A stretch of DNA of 18,852 bases from FEN-1219 sp036274615 (GTDB lineage: Bacteria > Pseudomonadota > Gammaproteobacteria > Steroidobacterales > Rariloculaceae). Under the pieces are notes generated by a model, which ran no database searches, was not told the DNA's origin, and saw only the letters and a list, made by a program, of their open reading frames with translations. Position numbers and translations under genes: made by a program. Positions 12,777-18,852 of this stretch are shown one piece after another. The stretch's first letter is position 1, and each line of letters starts with the position of its first letter. Where the stretch lies: the NCBI GenBank assembly GCA_036274615.1, contig DASUFK010000106.1, forward strand, positions 1 through 18,852. Reading direction: 5' to 3'.

Positions 12777-15700
12777 ATGTGGCTATCCGATACATCGGTC
12801 AAGCGTCCGGTCTTCGCGACCGTTCTCAGCCTCATGCTCATCGCGCTCGGCGCGATGTCGTTCCGCGATCTCACCGTCCGTGAGAATCCCGACACCGTCT
12901 CGCCCACGGTGCAAGTGCAGGCGAGCTATCCGGGCGCGAACGCGGAGATCGTCGAGACTCGCGTCACTCAGGTAATCGAGGCGGAGCTCTCGGGCATCGA
13001 GGGCGTGAAGACGATCCGCTCGTCGAGCCGCGACGGCCAAGGGTCGATCACGGTCGAGTTCTATCTCAATCGCAAGCTCGACGAGGCCGCGAACGACGTC
13101 CGCGACCGCGTGTCACGCGTCGTCCGGCGGCTGCCGGCGGACGTCGACAACGTCAGCGTCCAGAAGGCGGACGCGGACAGCCAACCCATCATGTGGCTCA
13201 CGCTCGCGGGCGAGGGCATGAACATGATGGACCTCACGGACTACATGAAGCGGTACCTGCTCGACCGCTTCGCCACGATCCCCGGCGTGTCGCAGATCAA
13301 CGTCTTCGGCTCGGGCGGGCCGTCGATGCGCGTGTGGATCGACCGCATCGCGCTGTCGGCGCGCAATCTCACCGTCAGCGACATCGAGACGGCGCTGCAG
13401 CGCGAGAACATCGAGTTGCCCGCGGGCCGGCTGCAGTCGAAGGACCGCGACTTCCAGGTCCGCATCGGCCGCGCGTATCAGACCGCCGACGACTTCCGCG
13501 ACCTCGTGCTCACGCAGGGCAAGGACGGGCACCTGGTCCGGCTCGGCGAGGTGGCCAAGGTCGAGGTCGCGCCGCGCGAGAGTAACCGCTGGTTCCGCAC
13601 CAACGGCAAGACCACCACGGGCTTCGGCATCATCAAGCAGTCGACCGCGAACACCGTCGAGGTGCTCGACGCCGTGAAGCGCGAGGTCGAGCGCGTCAAT
13701 CAGAATCTGCCGCAAGGCATGCAGCTGATCACGAGCGGCGACGATTCGCTCTACATCCGTGCGGCCATCGACGAGATCTACATCACGATCGGAATCACCA
13801 CGGCGCTCGTGGGTTTCGTGATCTTCGTGTTCTTGGGCTCGATCCGCGCCACGTTGATCCCGCTCGTCACGATCCCGGTGTGCTTGATCGCCACGTTCTC
13901 CGTGCTCGCCGCGTTCGGTTTCTCGATCAACTTGATCACGCTGCTCGCGCTCGCGTTGTCGATCGGCCTCGTGGTCGACGACGCCATCGTGGTGCTCGAG
14001 AACGTGCACCGGCGCATCGAAGCCGGCGAAACGCCCTTGCTCGCGTCGTACAACGGCACCCGGCAGGTGTCGTTCGCAGTGATCGCCACCACCGTGGTGC
14101 TCGTGTCGGTGTTCGCGCCGGTGGCGTTCTTGAAGGACAACATCGGCCGCGTGTTTGCCGAGCTCGCGGTCACGATCGCGGCGGCGGTCACCTTCTCCGC
14201 GGTGCTGGCGCTGTCGCTGTCGCCGATGATGTGCTCGAAGCTGCTGCGCACGAACACCAAAGAGAGCAGGCTCACGCACACGCTCGACAAAGGGTTCGAG
14301 TGGTTATCGGGCCGCTATCAGCGTTTGTTGCGCTGGACGTTGCGGGCGTCGTGGGTGTCGGTAGCGGCCTGCTTCGCGATCGCGGCCGGCGCCTGGGGCC
14401 TCGTGCAAGTCTTGCCGCGCGAGTACGCGCCGCAGGAAGACCGCGGTCAGTTCAACGCGCAGATCCAGGCGCCCGAAGGCACGGGCTATGAACGGCTCAT
14501 GCAGTCCGCGGCCAAGGTGGAGGCGCAGCTGCAGCCGTACTTCGACGATGGCACCGTGCAGCGCGGGGTGGTGAGCATCCCCGGCTTCAACGGCGGCAAC
14601 GCCGGTAACGTCAACGTCACGCTCGTGCCGTGGGGCGAGCGCACGATCCGCACCGCCGACTTGCTCGCGGTCTTGAACAAGGGCTGGGAGGAGATCCCGG
14701 ACTTGAGGATCACGGCGTTCATGGGCGGCAATCGCGGCGGCGGTGGCGGCGGCTCGCCGGTGCAGATCGTGCTCGGCGGCCCCAACTACGACGAGCTCGC
14801 GCGCTGGCGCGACATCCTCGTCGACCGCATGTCGCAGAACCCCGGCCTCACGCGCATCGACTCGGATCTGCGCGAGACGCAGCCGCAGGTGCTCGTGCGC
14901 GTCGACAGCGACCGCGCCGCGAGCTTGGGCGTGAGCTCGCGCGCGATCGGCTCCACGCTGCAAACGCTGATGAGCGAGCGGCAAGTAACCACCTACGTGG
15001 TCGACGGCGAGGAGTACGACGTGGTGCTCCAGGCACGTCAGGACCAGCGCGCCACCTACGCGGACTTGAGCAACATCTTCGTGCGGTCCGAGCGCAATCA
15101 AAGCCTGATCCCGCTTTCGAACCTCACGAAGCTCGAGGACATGGCGGGGCCGAGCCAGCTGAACCGCCACAACCGGATGCGCTCCGTGCAGATCAGCGCG
15201 AATCTGGTCGGCGACTACACGCTCGGCGAAGCGCTCGCGTACATCGAGAACCTGGTCCATACCGAGCTGCCCGGCACTGCGCAGATCGATTACCGCGGCG
15301 AGTCGCTCGATTACAAGGAAGCGTCCGGGGCGCTCTACTTCACGTTCGGCATCGCGCTGTTCGTGGTGTTCCTCGTGCTCGCCGCGCAGTTCGAAAGCTT
15401 CGTGCACCCGCTCGTGATCATGGTCACCGTGCCGCTCGCGGTCGCCGGCGGATTGCTCGGCCTCTGGGTCGGAGGCAAGACGCTCAACATCTACAGCCAG
15501 ATCGGGTTGATCATGCTCGTGGGCATCGCCGCGAAGAACGGCGTGCTGATCGTGGAGTTCATCAACCAGCTTCGCGACAAGGGCATGGAGTTCCGCGAGG
15601 CCATCGTGGAAGCGTCGCGCATCCGCTTGCGGCCGGTCATCATGACCGCGTTCTCGGCGGTGATGGGCTCGGTGCCGCTGATCATCGCGCACGGCCCCGG

Positions 15701-15878
15701 CGCTCTCAGCCGTCAGGCGCTCGGCGTGGTGATCTTCTCCGGCGTGAGCTTGGCCACGCTGTTCACCTTGTTCATCGTGCCGGCGGTGTACAACCTCATG
15801 GCGCGCCGCACGGGCTCGCCGAACGCCGTCGCGCACAAGCTCCAGTCGATGCAGGCCGAGGCGGCCGCCACGCACTAA
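12777..15878 (+). CDS. RND family multidrug/solute efflux permease
   Basis: At 1033 residues this is full length for the HAE1/AcrB family. It opens WLSDTSVKRPVFATVLSLML (TM1) and has the proton-relay pair Asp401-Asp402 in TM4 (GLVVDDAIVVLENV). Lys920 in TM10 (GIAAKNGVLIVEF) is the partner residue. Large periplasmic loops follow TM1 and TM7. One of these holds a Gly-rich run (GGNRGGGGGGSP) just before the second porter domain. Substrate specificity cannot be read from sequence, but the order adaptor-pump without a channel gene resembles MexHI/VexEF-type and related pumps. The ATG at 12777 lies 12 bp after the adaptor stop. Its TAA overlaps tail-to-tail with the stop of the minus-strand gene ending at 15875. 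Confidence 0.95.
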   Translation: MWLSDTSVKRPVFATVLSLMLIALGAMSFRDLTVRENPDTVSPTVQVQASYPGANAEIVETRVTQVIEAELSGIEGVKTIRSSSRDGQGSITVEFYLNRKLDEAANDVRDRVSRVVRRLPADVDNVSVQKADADSQPIMWLTLAGEGMNMMDLTDYMKRYLLDRFATIPGVSQINVFGSGGPSMRVWIDRIALSARNLTVSDIETALQRENIELPAGRLQSKDRDFQVRIGRAYQTADDFRDLVLTQGKDGHLVRLGEVAKVEVAPRESNRWFRTNGKTTTGFGIIKQSTANTVEVLDAVKREVERVNQNLPQGMQLITSGDDSLYIRAAIDEIYITIGITTALVGFVIFVFLGSIRATLIPLVTIPVCLIATFSVLAAFGFSINLITLLALALSIGLVVDDAIVVLENVHRRIEAGETPLLASYNGTRQVSFAVIATTVVLVSVFAPVAFLKDNIGRVFAELAVTIAAAVTFSAVLALSLSPMMCSKLLRTNTKESRLTHTLDKGFEWLSGRYQRLLRWTLRASWVSVAACFAIAAGAWGLVQVLPREYAPQEDRGQFNAQIQAPEGTGYERLMQSAAKVEAQLQPYFDDGTVQRGVVSIPGFNGGNAGNVNVTLVPWGERTIRTADLLAVLNKGWEEIPDLRITAFMGGNRGGGGGGSPVQIVLGGPNYDELARWRDILVDRMSQNPGLTRIDSDLRETQPQVLVRVDSDRAASLGVSSRAIGSTLQTLMSERQVTTYVVDGEEYDVVLQARQDQRATYADLSNIFVRSERNQSLIPLSNLTKLEDMAGPSQLNRHNRMRSVQISANLVGDYTLGEALAYIENLVHTELPGTAQIDYRGESLDYKEASGALYFTFGIALFVVFLVLAAQFESFVHPLVIMVTVPLAVAGGLLGLWVGGKTLNIYSQIGLIMLVGIAAKNGVLIVEFINQLRDKGMEFREAIVEASRIRLRPVIMTAFSAVMGSVPLIIAHGPGALSRQALGVVIFSGVSLATLFTLFIVPAVYNLMARRTGSPNAVAHKLQSMQAEAAATH

Positions 15879-16201
15879 GCGGGCGGGCGCGGGATCCGCA
15901 GCTGGCTCCGAACGAACAGCGCGAGCACGAATAGCGCGCCGTTGCCGGCCGCGATCGCAAACTCCGTGCGCTGCATTGCGGCCGCGAGGCTGAAGAACGC
16001 CAGGGTGGCAATCGCGAGATAGGCGAACGGCTTGCGCCACAGCGCCCCGAGCGCGAGCAGCACGCACAGCGCGCATGCGGCCGTACCGAGCCACGTGACG
16101 CCGAGCGTGAGCAAGCTGGCTGCGGCTGCGGCCGCGAGCAGCGCCGCAAGCGCCCAGTTCGCCGCCCGCGCGACGCCCGTGACGAGCTGCGGTGCGGTCA
16201 T
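15875..16201 (-). CDS. Small multi-spanning membrane protein, unknown function
   Basis: The 108 residues are mostly hydrophobic, with about four predicted helices (roughly 14-34, 36-52, 58-74 and 80-98) joined by short polar loops and a basic C terminus (RSQLRIPRPPA). I do not recognise a family, and no catalytic motif is visible. Its TAG stop (15877-15875) overlaps the TAA of the RND permease on the other strand, a four-base tail-to-tail overlap (CTAA). The zinc-ribbon gene ends 18 bp upstream of its ATG on the same strand, so the two likely form an operon. The Ala-rich composition is normal for membrane proteins in GC-rich genomes, and the frame is supported mainly by its hydrophobicity pattern. 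Confidence 0.65.
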   Translation of the reverse strand: MTAPQLVTGVARAANWALAALLAAAAAASLLTLGVTWLGTAACALCVLLALGALWRKPFAYLAIATLAFFSLAAAMQRTEFAIAAGNGALFVLALFVRSQLRIPRPPA

Positions 16202-16219
16202 CGGCGCGCGGCCCCCGAG

Positions 16220-16483
16220 TCACGCATCCGTGGTCTCCGCGATCACCACGCGCTTTTCCTCGGCCGGCTCCCCGTCGGGATAGTGATACCAGTCCTCGTG
16301 CGGCGACATCGCATGGCACTCGAGGCACGCCGTGTATTGCCAGCGATGGCCGCAGCCGGGGCAGAGCGCGCGCGTCCAGAACGTGTTCCACACGGTGCCG
16401 CAGCCCGGCATGCACTGCCAGCGGTCCTGGGGGCCCGGCCGCCAGGAGCAACGCGGACAGTGGATTTCCGCCTCGCCTTTCAT
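16220..16483 (-). CDS. Zinc-ribbon protein, unknown function (87 aa)
   Basis: The product has four short cysteine knuckles: CPRC (9-12), a CMPGC pair (24-28), CPGC (41-44) and CLEC (53-56). This predicts two zinc sites of rubredoxin/zinc-ribbon type, separated by WNTFWTRAL. Aromatic residues are frequent (WQYTACLECHAMSPHEDWYHYPD). I recall similar short proteins with a CxxC...W.C..CGxxWxTF pattern in unrelated bacteria, but no function is established. The ATG at 16483 is chosen because cysteine-bearing sequence begins right after it. No clear ribosome-binding site precedes it. It probably shares a transcript with the small membrane protein downstream. Confidence 0.7.
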   Translation of the reverse strand: MKGEAEIHCPRCSWRPGPQDRWQCMPGCGTVWNTFWTRALCPGCGHRWQYTACLECHAMSPHEDWYHYPDGEPAEEKRVVIAETTDA

Positions 16484-16596
16484 CGTGGGGTTTCTGTCTT
16501 CGCCTCTGCCCGGCGCTACCCTATCACGCGCGATGCGCCAGAGCGTCCACCACGGTTTGCCGTGCCCCAACGCGGACCGCGGCCGATGCTCCGGTT

Positions 16597-17463
16597 TCAC
16601 CCGTCTTCGTCGGCGACCGGATTTTGCAGCGTGCCGATGCCGGGCACGTGCACCTCGACGACGTCGCCCGGCTTCAGGTACTTCGGCGGGTCGAAGCGCG
16701 CGCCTGCGCCCGTGGGCGTGCCGGTGAGGATCAAGTCGCCCGGCGTCAGCCGCATGAAGCTCGACAGATACGCGACGAGCCGCGCGAACGAGAAGATCAG
16801 GTTCGCCGTGGTGTCGTCCTGCCGCACCTCGCCGTTCACGCGGGTCGTGAGGTGCAGCTCGCCGCCGTCGCGCGCGAATTCGTCGGCGGTTACGAGCCAT
16901 GGACCCAGGCTGCCGGACCGCTCGAAGTTTTTCCCCGGCGTCACGTTGAATTTCGAGTGCCGGAGCCAGTCGCGCACCGTGCCCTCGTTCGCGAGCGTGA
17001 GCCCGGCCACGTGGCTCCAGGCGTCGGCTTCCGCGATGCGCCGTCCGGGCTTGCCGATCACGAGCACGATCTCGCCTTCGTAGTCGAGCTGCTCCGACTC
17101 GGGCGGCCGCCACAGCGTCTCGCCGTGACCCACGAGGCTGCCCGGTGTGCGCATGAACACGCTCGGGTGCTTCGGCGCCTCAGCGCCGTCCTTGTATTCC
17201 TCGTTGCGATTGCCGTAGTTGATGCCGATGCAGACGATCTTCTCGGCGTCGGGCACCGTGGGGAGATACGCGATCTCGTCGAGCGCGACGCTCGCTTCGC
17301 GCGCGGCGCCGAGCTCGAGCGCGCGCGGCAGCGCGCCGGCGCGCAATACGGCGCCGAGAGAGGTGAGGCCGCGGCCGAGCAGCTTGCCGACGTCGACGAT
17401 GCCGTCGTCCTTGATCGCGCCGAAGCTCGTGTAGTCGCCGCTGCGGAAGCTGACGAAGCGCAT
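16597..17463 (-). CDS. Fumarylacetoacetate hydrolase-family protein
   Basis: The 288 residues comprise a short N-terminal FAH domain (1-68) and the catalytic beta-barrel (about 72-285). Metal ligands of the family are visible: Glu129 and Glu131 in DYEGEIVLVIGK, and Asp165 in GTVRDWLRHSKF. The conserved KIVCIGINYGNRNEEY and LILTGTPTGAG motifs are also present. Members hydrolyse C-C bonds or act as decarboxylases/isomerases/hydratases on 2-oxo acids, for example HpaG, 2-oxopent-4-enoate hydratase and ureidoglycolate lyase. The neighbouring isomerase of the homoprotocatechuate pathway suggests an HpaG-like role, decarboxylating or isomerising the ring-cleavage product, but the specificity is inferred from context. 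It starts 13 bp after the DapA-family stop and belongs to the same operon. Confidence 0.88.
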   Translation of the reverse strand: MRFVSFRSGDYTSFGAIKDDGIVDVGKLLGRGLTSLGAVLRAGALPRALELGAAREASVALDEIAYLPTVPDAEKIVCIGINYGNRNEEYKDGAEAPKHPSVFMRTPGSLVGHGETLWRPPESEQLDYEGEIVLVIGKPGRRIAEADAWSHVAGLTLANEGTVRDWLRHSKFNVTPGKNFERSGSLGPWLVTADEFARDGGELHLTTRVNGEVRQDDTTANLIFSFARLVAYLSSFMRLTPGDLILTGTPTGAGARFDPPKYLKPGDVVEVHVPGIGTLQNPVADEDG

Positions 17464-17476
17464 GTTGCGCGAACGC

Positions 17477-18490
17477 TCAGCGCGCGGCGGTCTTGCGGCG
17501 GGGTGCCGCGGCGGCTCGCATCTTCGCGCCGCTGTCGCCGAGCTTCGCGCGCTCGAGCACCCCGTCGAGCTTCGCCGCGAGCTCCGCGGTGGCCGGCACC
17601 ATCGGCAGCCGGTGCTCGTTCGCCGCGAGCAGCCCGAGCTTCTTCATCATGTACTTCATCGGGATCGGGTTGGTGTCGTAGAACACCGCCTTGTTGATCT
17701 CGAGCAGCTGGTCGTGCAGCGCCCGCGCCGTGCCGAAGTCGCCGGCGTCGACCGCGTCGCACATCTGCGCGAGCACGCCGGGCCGCAAGTTGCCGACCGC
17801 GTTCATGAGGCCGCACGCGCCGACCGCCATCATCGGGAAGCTGAGCTCCTCGAGGCCGACGAACACCTTGAAGTTGTTGCCGAACTCGTGGAGACATTCC
17901 GACACGAAGCCCAAGTCGTTCACCGCGTGCTTGATGCCGACGAAAGTCGGCGACTTGTCCTTGCACGCCTTCAGCGTGTCGAGCGTGACGCTCACCGCGG
18001 TGCGGCCCGGGATGTGATAGATCATCCACGGCACGTCGTGGCCGGCGACGAGCTCGAGGTAGTACGCCACGAGGCCGCGTTGCGGCGGCTTGATGTAGTA
18101 GGGCGTGACGATCAGCAGCGAGTCGGCGCCGGCGGCGACCGCGTGCTCGGTGAGCACGCGGCTCTCGGCGAGCGACTGCGAGCCCGTGGCCGCCACCACC
18201 GGCACGCGGCCGTTCGTGACCTCGATCGCGAGCGTGACGAGCCGGTTGCGCTCGTCCGTGGTGAGAGTGGACGGCTCGGACGTCGTGCCGTTCACGAGGA
18301 TGCCGTGCGAGCCTTCCTCGATCTGGAAATCAACGAGCGCGGCGTACGCGTCGTAGTCCACCTCGCCGCGCTTGAACGGCGTGATCAGCGGCGGGATCGA
18401 GCCGCGCAGCTTGGCAAGATCGTGCCTCGTGGTGCCGCCGCCGGCCGCGCGCTTCCGTGCGGGGCGGACTTTTTCTTCTCTTCTCGCCAT
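17477..18490 (-). CDS. DapA-family aldolase / dihydrodipicolinate synthase-like lyase
   Basis: The 337-residue protein has the TIM-barrel of the DapA/NanA family. Visible are GTTSEPSTL (68-76; DapA has GTTGE), Tyr131/Tyr132 (TPYYIKP), Tyr158 (MIYHIPGRT) and the Schiff-base Lys187 (GIKHAVNDL). It is longer than a typical DapA (about 290) because of a basic N-terminal extension (1-27) and a basic Ala/Arg tail (about 320-337). It probably cleaves or condenses a 2-keto acid with pyruvate. Its position with a FAH enzyme and divergent from a homoprotocatechuate isomerase suggests catabolic rather than lysine-biosynthetic use. The ATG at 18490 has GAGGT six bases upstream on the minus strand. The alternatives are true DapA or another member of the family. 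Confidence 0.87.
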   Translation of the reverse strand: MARREEKVRPARKRAAGGGTTRHDLAKLRGSIPPLITPFKRGEVDYDAYAALVDFQIEEGSHGILVNGTTSEPSTLTTDERNRLVTLAIEVTNGRVPVVAATGSQSLAESRVLTEHAVAAGADSLLIVTPYYIKPPQRGLVAYYLELVAGHDVPWMIYHIPGRTAVSVTLDTLKACKDKSPTFVGIKHAVNDLGFVSECLHEFGNNFKVFVGLEELSFPMMAVGACGLMNAVGNLRPGVLAQMCDAVDAGDFGTARALHDQLLEINKAVFYDTNPIPMKYMMKKLGLLAANEHRLPMVPATAELAAKLDGVLERAKLGDSGAKMRAAAAPRRKTAAR

Positions 18491-18525
18491 TCGAGACCTC
18501 GTGGCAGCGTGTTCGTCCGGCGAAA

Positions 18526-18555
18526 TTGACAGCCGTCGAAGGCGTCATTTACCGT
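18526..18555 (+). promoter_or_regulatory. Candidate promoter of the isomerase gene
   Basis: A perfect -35 hexamer TTGACA (18526-18531) is followed 18 bases on by TACCGT (18550-18555), a poor -10. It lies in the 111-bp divergent gap between the DapA-family gene and the TTG at 18602, giving a leader of about 40 bases. The weak -10 suggests an activator or a false match. Confidence 0.35.
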
Positions 18556-18601
18556 GTCTGACCGGCCTCGAAGTCTACGTCATGCCGCGACGGTATTCAC
18601 C

Positions 18602-18852
18602 TTGCCGCACCTGATCGTCGAGTACTCTGCGAACGTCGAAAAGCTCATCGCCCTCGACGAGCTGCTCGACAAACTACACGCGTGCGCGCTCGAGACGGGT
18701 GTGTTCCCGCTCGGCGGCTTGCGCGTGCGCGCGCACAAGACCGAGCACTACCGCGTCGCCGACAAGTCGCCGGACAACGGCTTCGTGCACGTCACCGGCC
18801 TCATCGGCCACGGCCGCCCGCTCGACGTTCAACAGCGCGCGGGCGAGCGTCT
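18602..18852 (+). CDS. hpaF: 5-carboxymethyl-2-hydroxymuconate isomerase, N-terminal part (3' truncated by window edge)
   Basis: From the TTG at 18602 the frame reads (M)PHLIVEYSANVEKLIALDEL and stays open to the window end (83 codons). The start is decided by the chemistry of the family. In this tautomerase-superfamily enzyme the N-terminal proline after Met removal is the catalytic base, and the TTG sits exactly before that proline; no ATG or GTG lies nearby in frame. The segment FPLGGLRVRAHKTEHYRVADKS is also characteristic. The complete enzyme is about 125 residues and works in the cytoplasm in the homoprotocatechuate (4-hydroxyphenylacetate) meta-cleavage pathway. It is divergent from the DapA/FAH pair. 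Confidence 0.85.
   Translation, partial: MPHLIVEYSANVEKLIALDELLDKLHACALETGVFPLGGLRVRAHKTEHYRVADKSPDNGFVHVTGLIGHGRPLDVQQRAGER

Noticed and set aside
14304..16451. Very long minus-strand open frame across the RND permease and the small genes
   Set aside because: Its composition is low-complexity (His/Arg/Ala/Glu-rich) and it lies opposite conserved RND motifs and through two better-supported genes.
16192..17697. Plus-strand open frames across the FAH and DapA-family genes
   Set aside because: They are antisense to clear enzymes with intact catalytic motifs and show no recognisable domains.
18554..18565. GTGTCTGACCGG resembling the 16-bp repeat core at 9035 and 9051
   Set aside because: It lacks the second half of the near-palindrome (GACAC) and occurs once, so chance similarity is enough to explain it.

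Overview
The window is GC-rich and densely coded, with third positions dominated by G and C. The gene set suggests an uncultured or environmental proteobacterium, most likely beta- or gammaproteobacterial: a Tat-exported molybdenum hydroxylase, a cytochrome c', an RND pump, a homoprotocatechuate-type catabolic block and REP-like palindromes. The affiliation is inferred from gene content only. No rRNA, tRNA, CRISPR array or transposase gene was found.

Layout: (1) 2-844, the C-terminal part of a MacB/FtsX-type ABC permease, then a P460-type c-cytochrome (891-1469) whose Shine-Dalgarno sits in a perfect hairpin. (2) 1464-1543, a REPIN-like palindrome. (3) 1595-7094, the core of the window: a six-gene forward cluster encoding the Mo-cofactor subunit, a Tat-signal [2Fe-2S] subunit, an FAD subunit with an extra cysteine cluster, an unlisted 50-residue single-TM protein, a four-helix cytochrome b and a 138-residue orphan. 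It reads as an exported molybdenum hydroxylase that passes electrons into a membrane cytochrome b. (4) 7171-8300, a cupin-type XRE regulator with a palindrome over its -10 box and start codon, and a GNAT acetyltransferase. (5) 8306-8393, a second copy of the same REPIN-like palindrome with perfect 29-bp arms. (6) 8469-8954, a cytochrome c' lipoprotein, followed by a terminator and a triple 16-bp repeat. (7) On the minus strand, a degenerate HtrA-like PDZ protein (10041-9079) and a 2-hydroxyacid dehydrogenase (11369-10401), separated by a 298-bp element with about 52-bp terminal inverted repeats. (8) 11574-15878, an RND adaptor and pump. (9) On the minus strand, a small membrane protein and a zinc-ribbon protein (15875-16483). 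(10) A fumarylacetoacetate-hydrolase-family enzyme and a DapA-family aldolase (minus strand), divergent from the 5' part of a 5-carboxymethyl-2-hydroxymuconate isomerase (TTG start at 18602). This last block looks like the edge of a 4-hydroxyphenylacetate/homoprotocatechuate meta-cleavage locus.

The strongest candidates for something undescribed are the Mo-hydroxylase/cytochrome b module with its two unrecognised small proteins, the 298-bp inverted-repeat element, the paired REPIN-like elements that bracket the module, and the apparently leaderless, self-overlapping regulator promoter.
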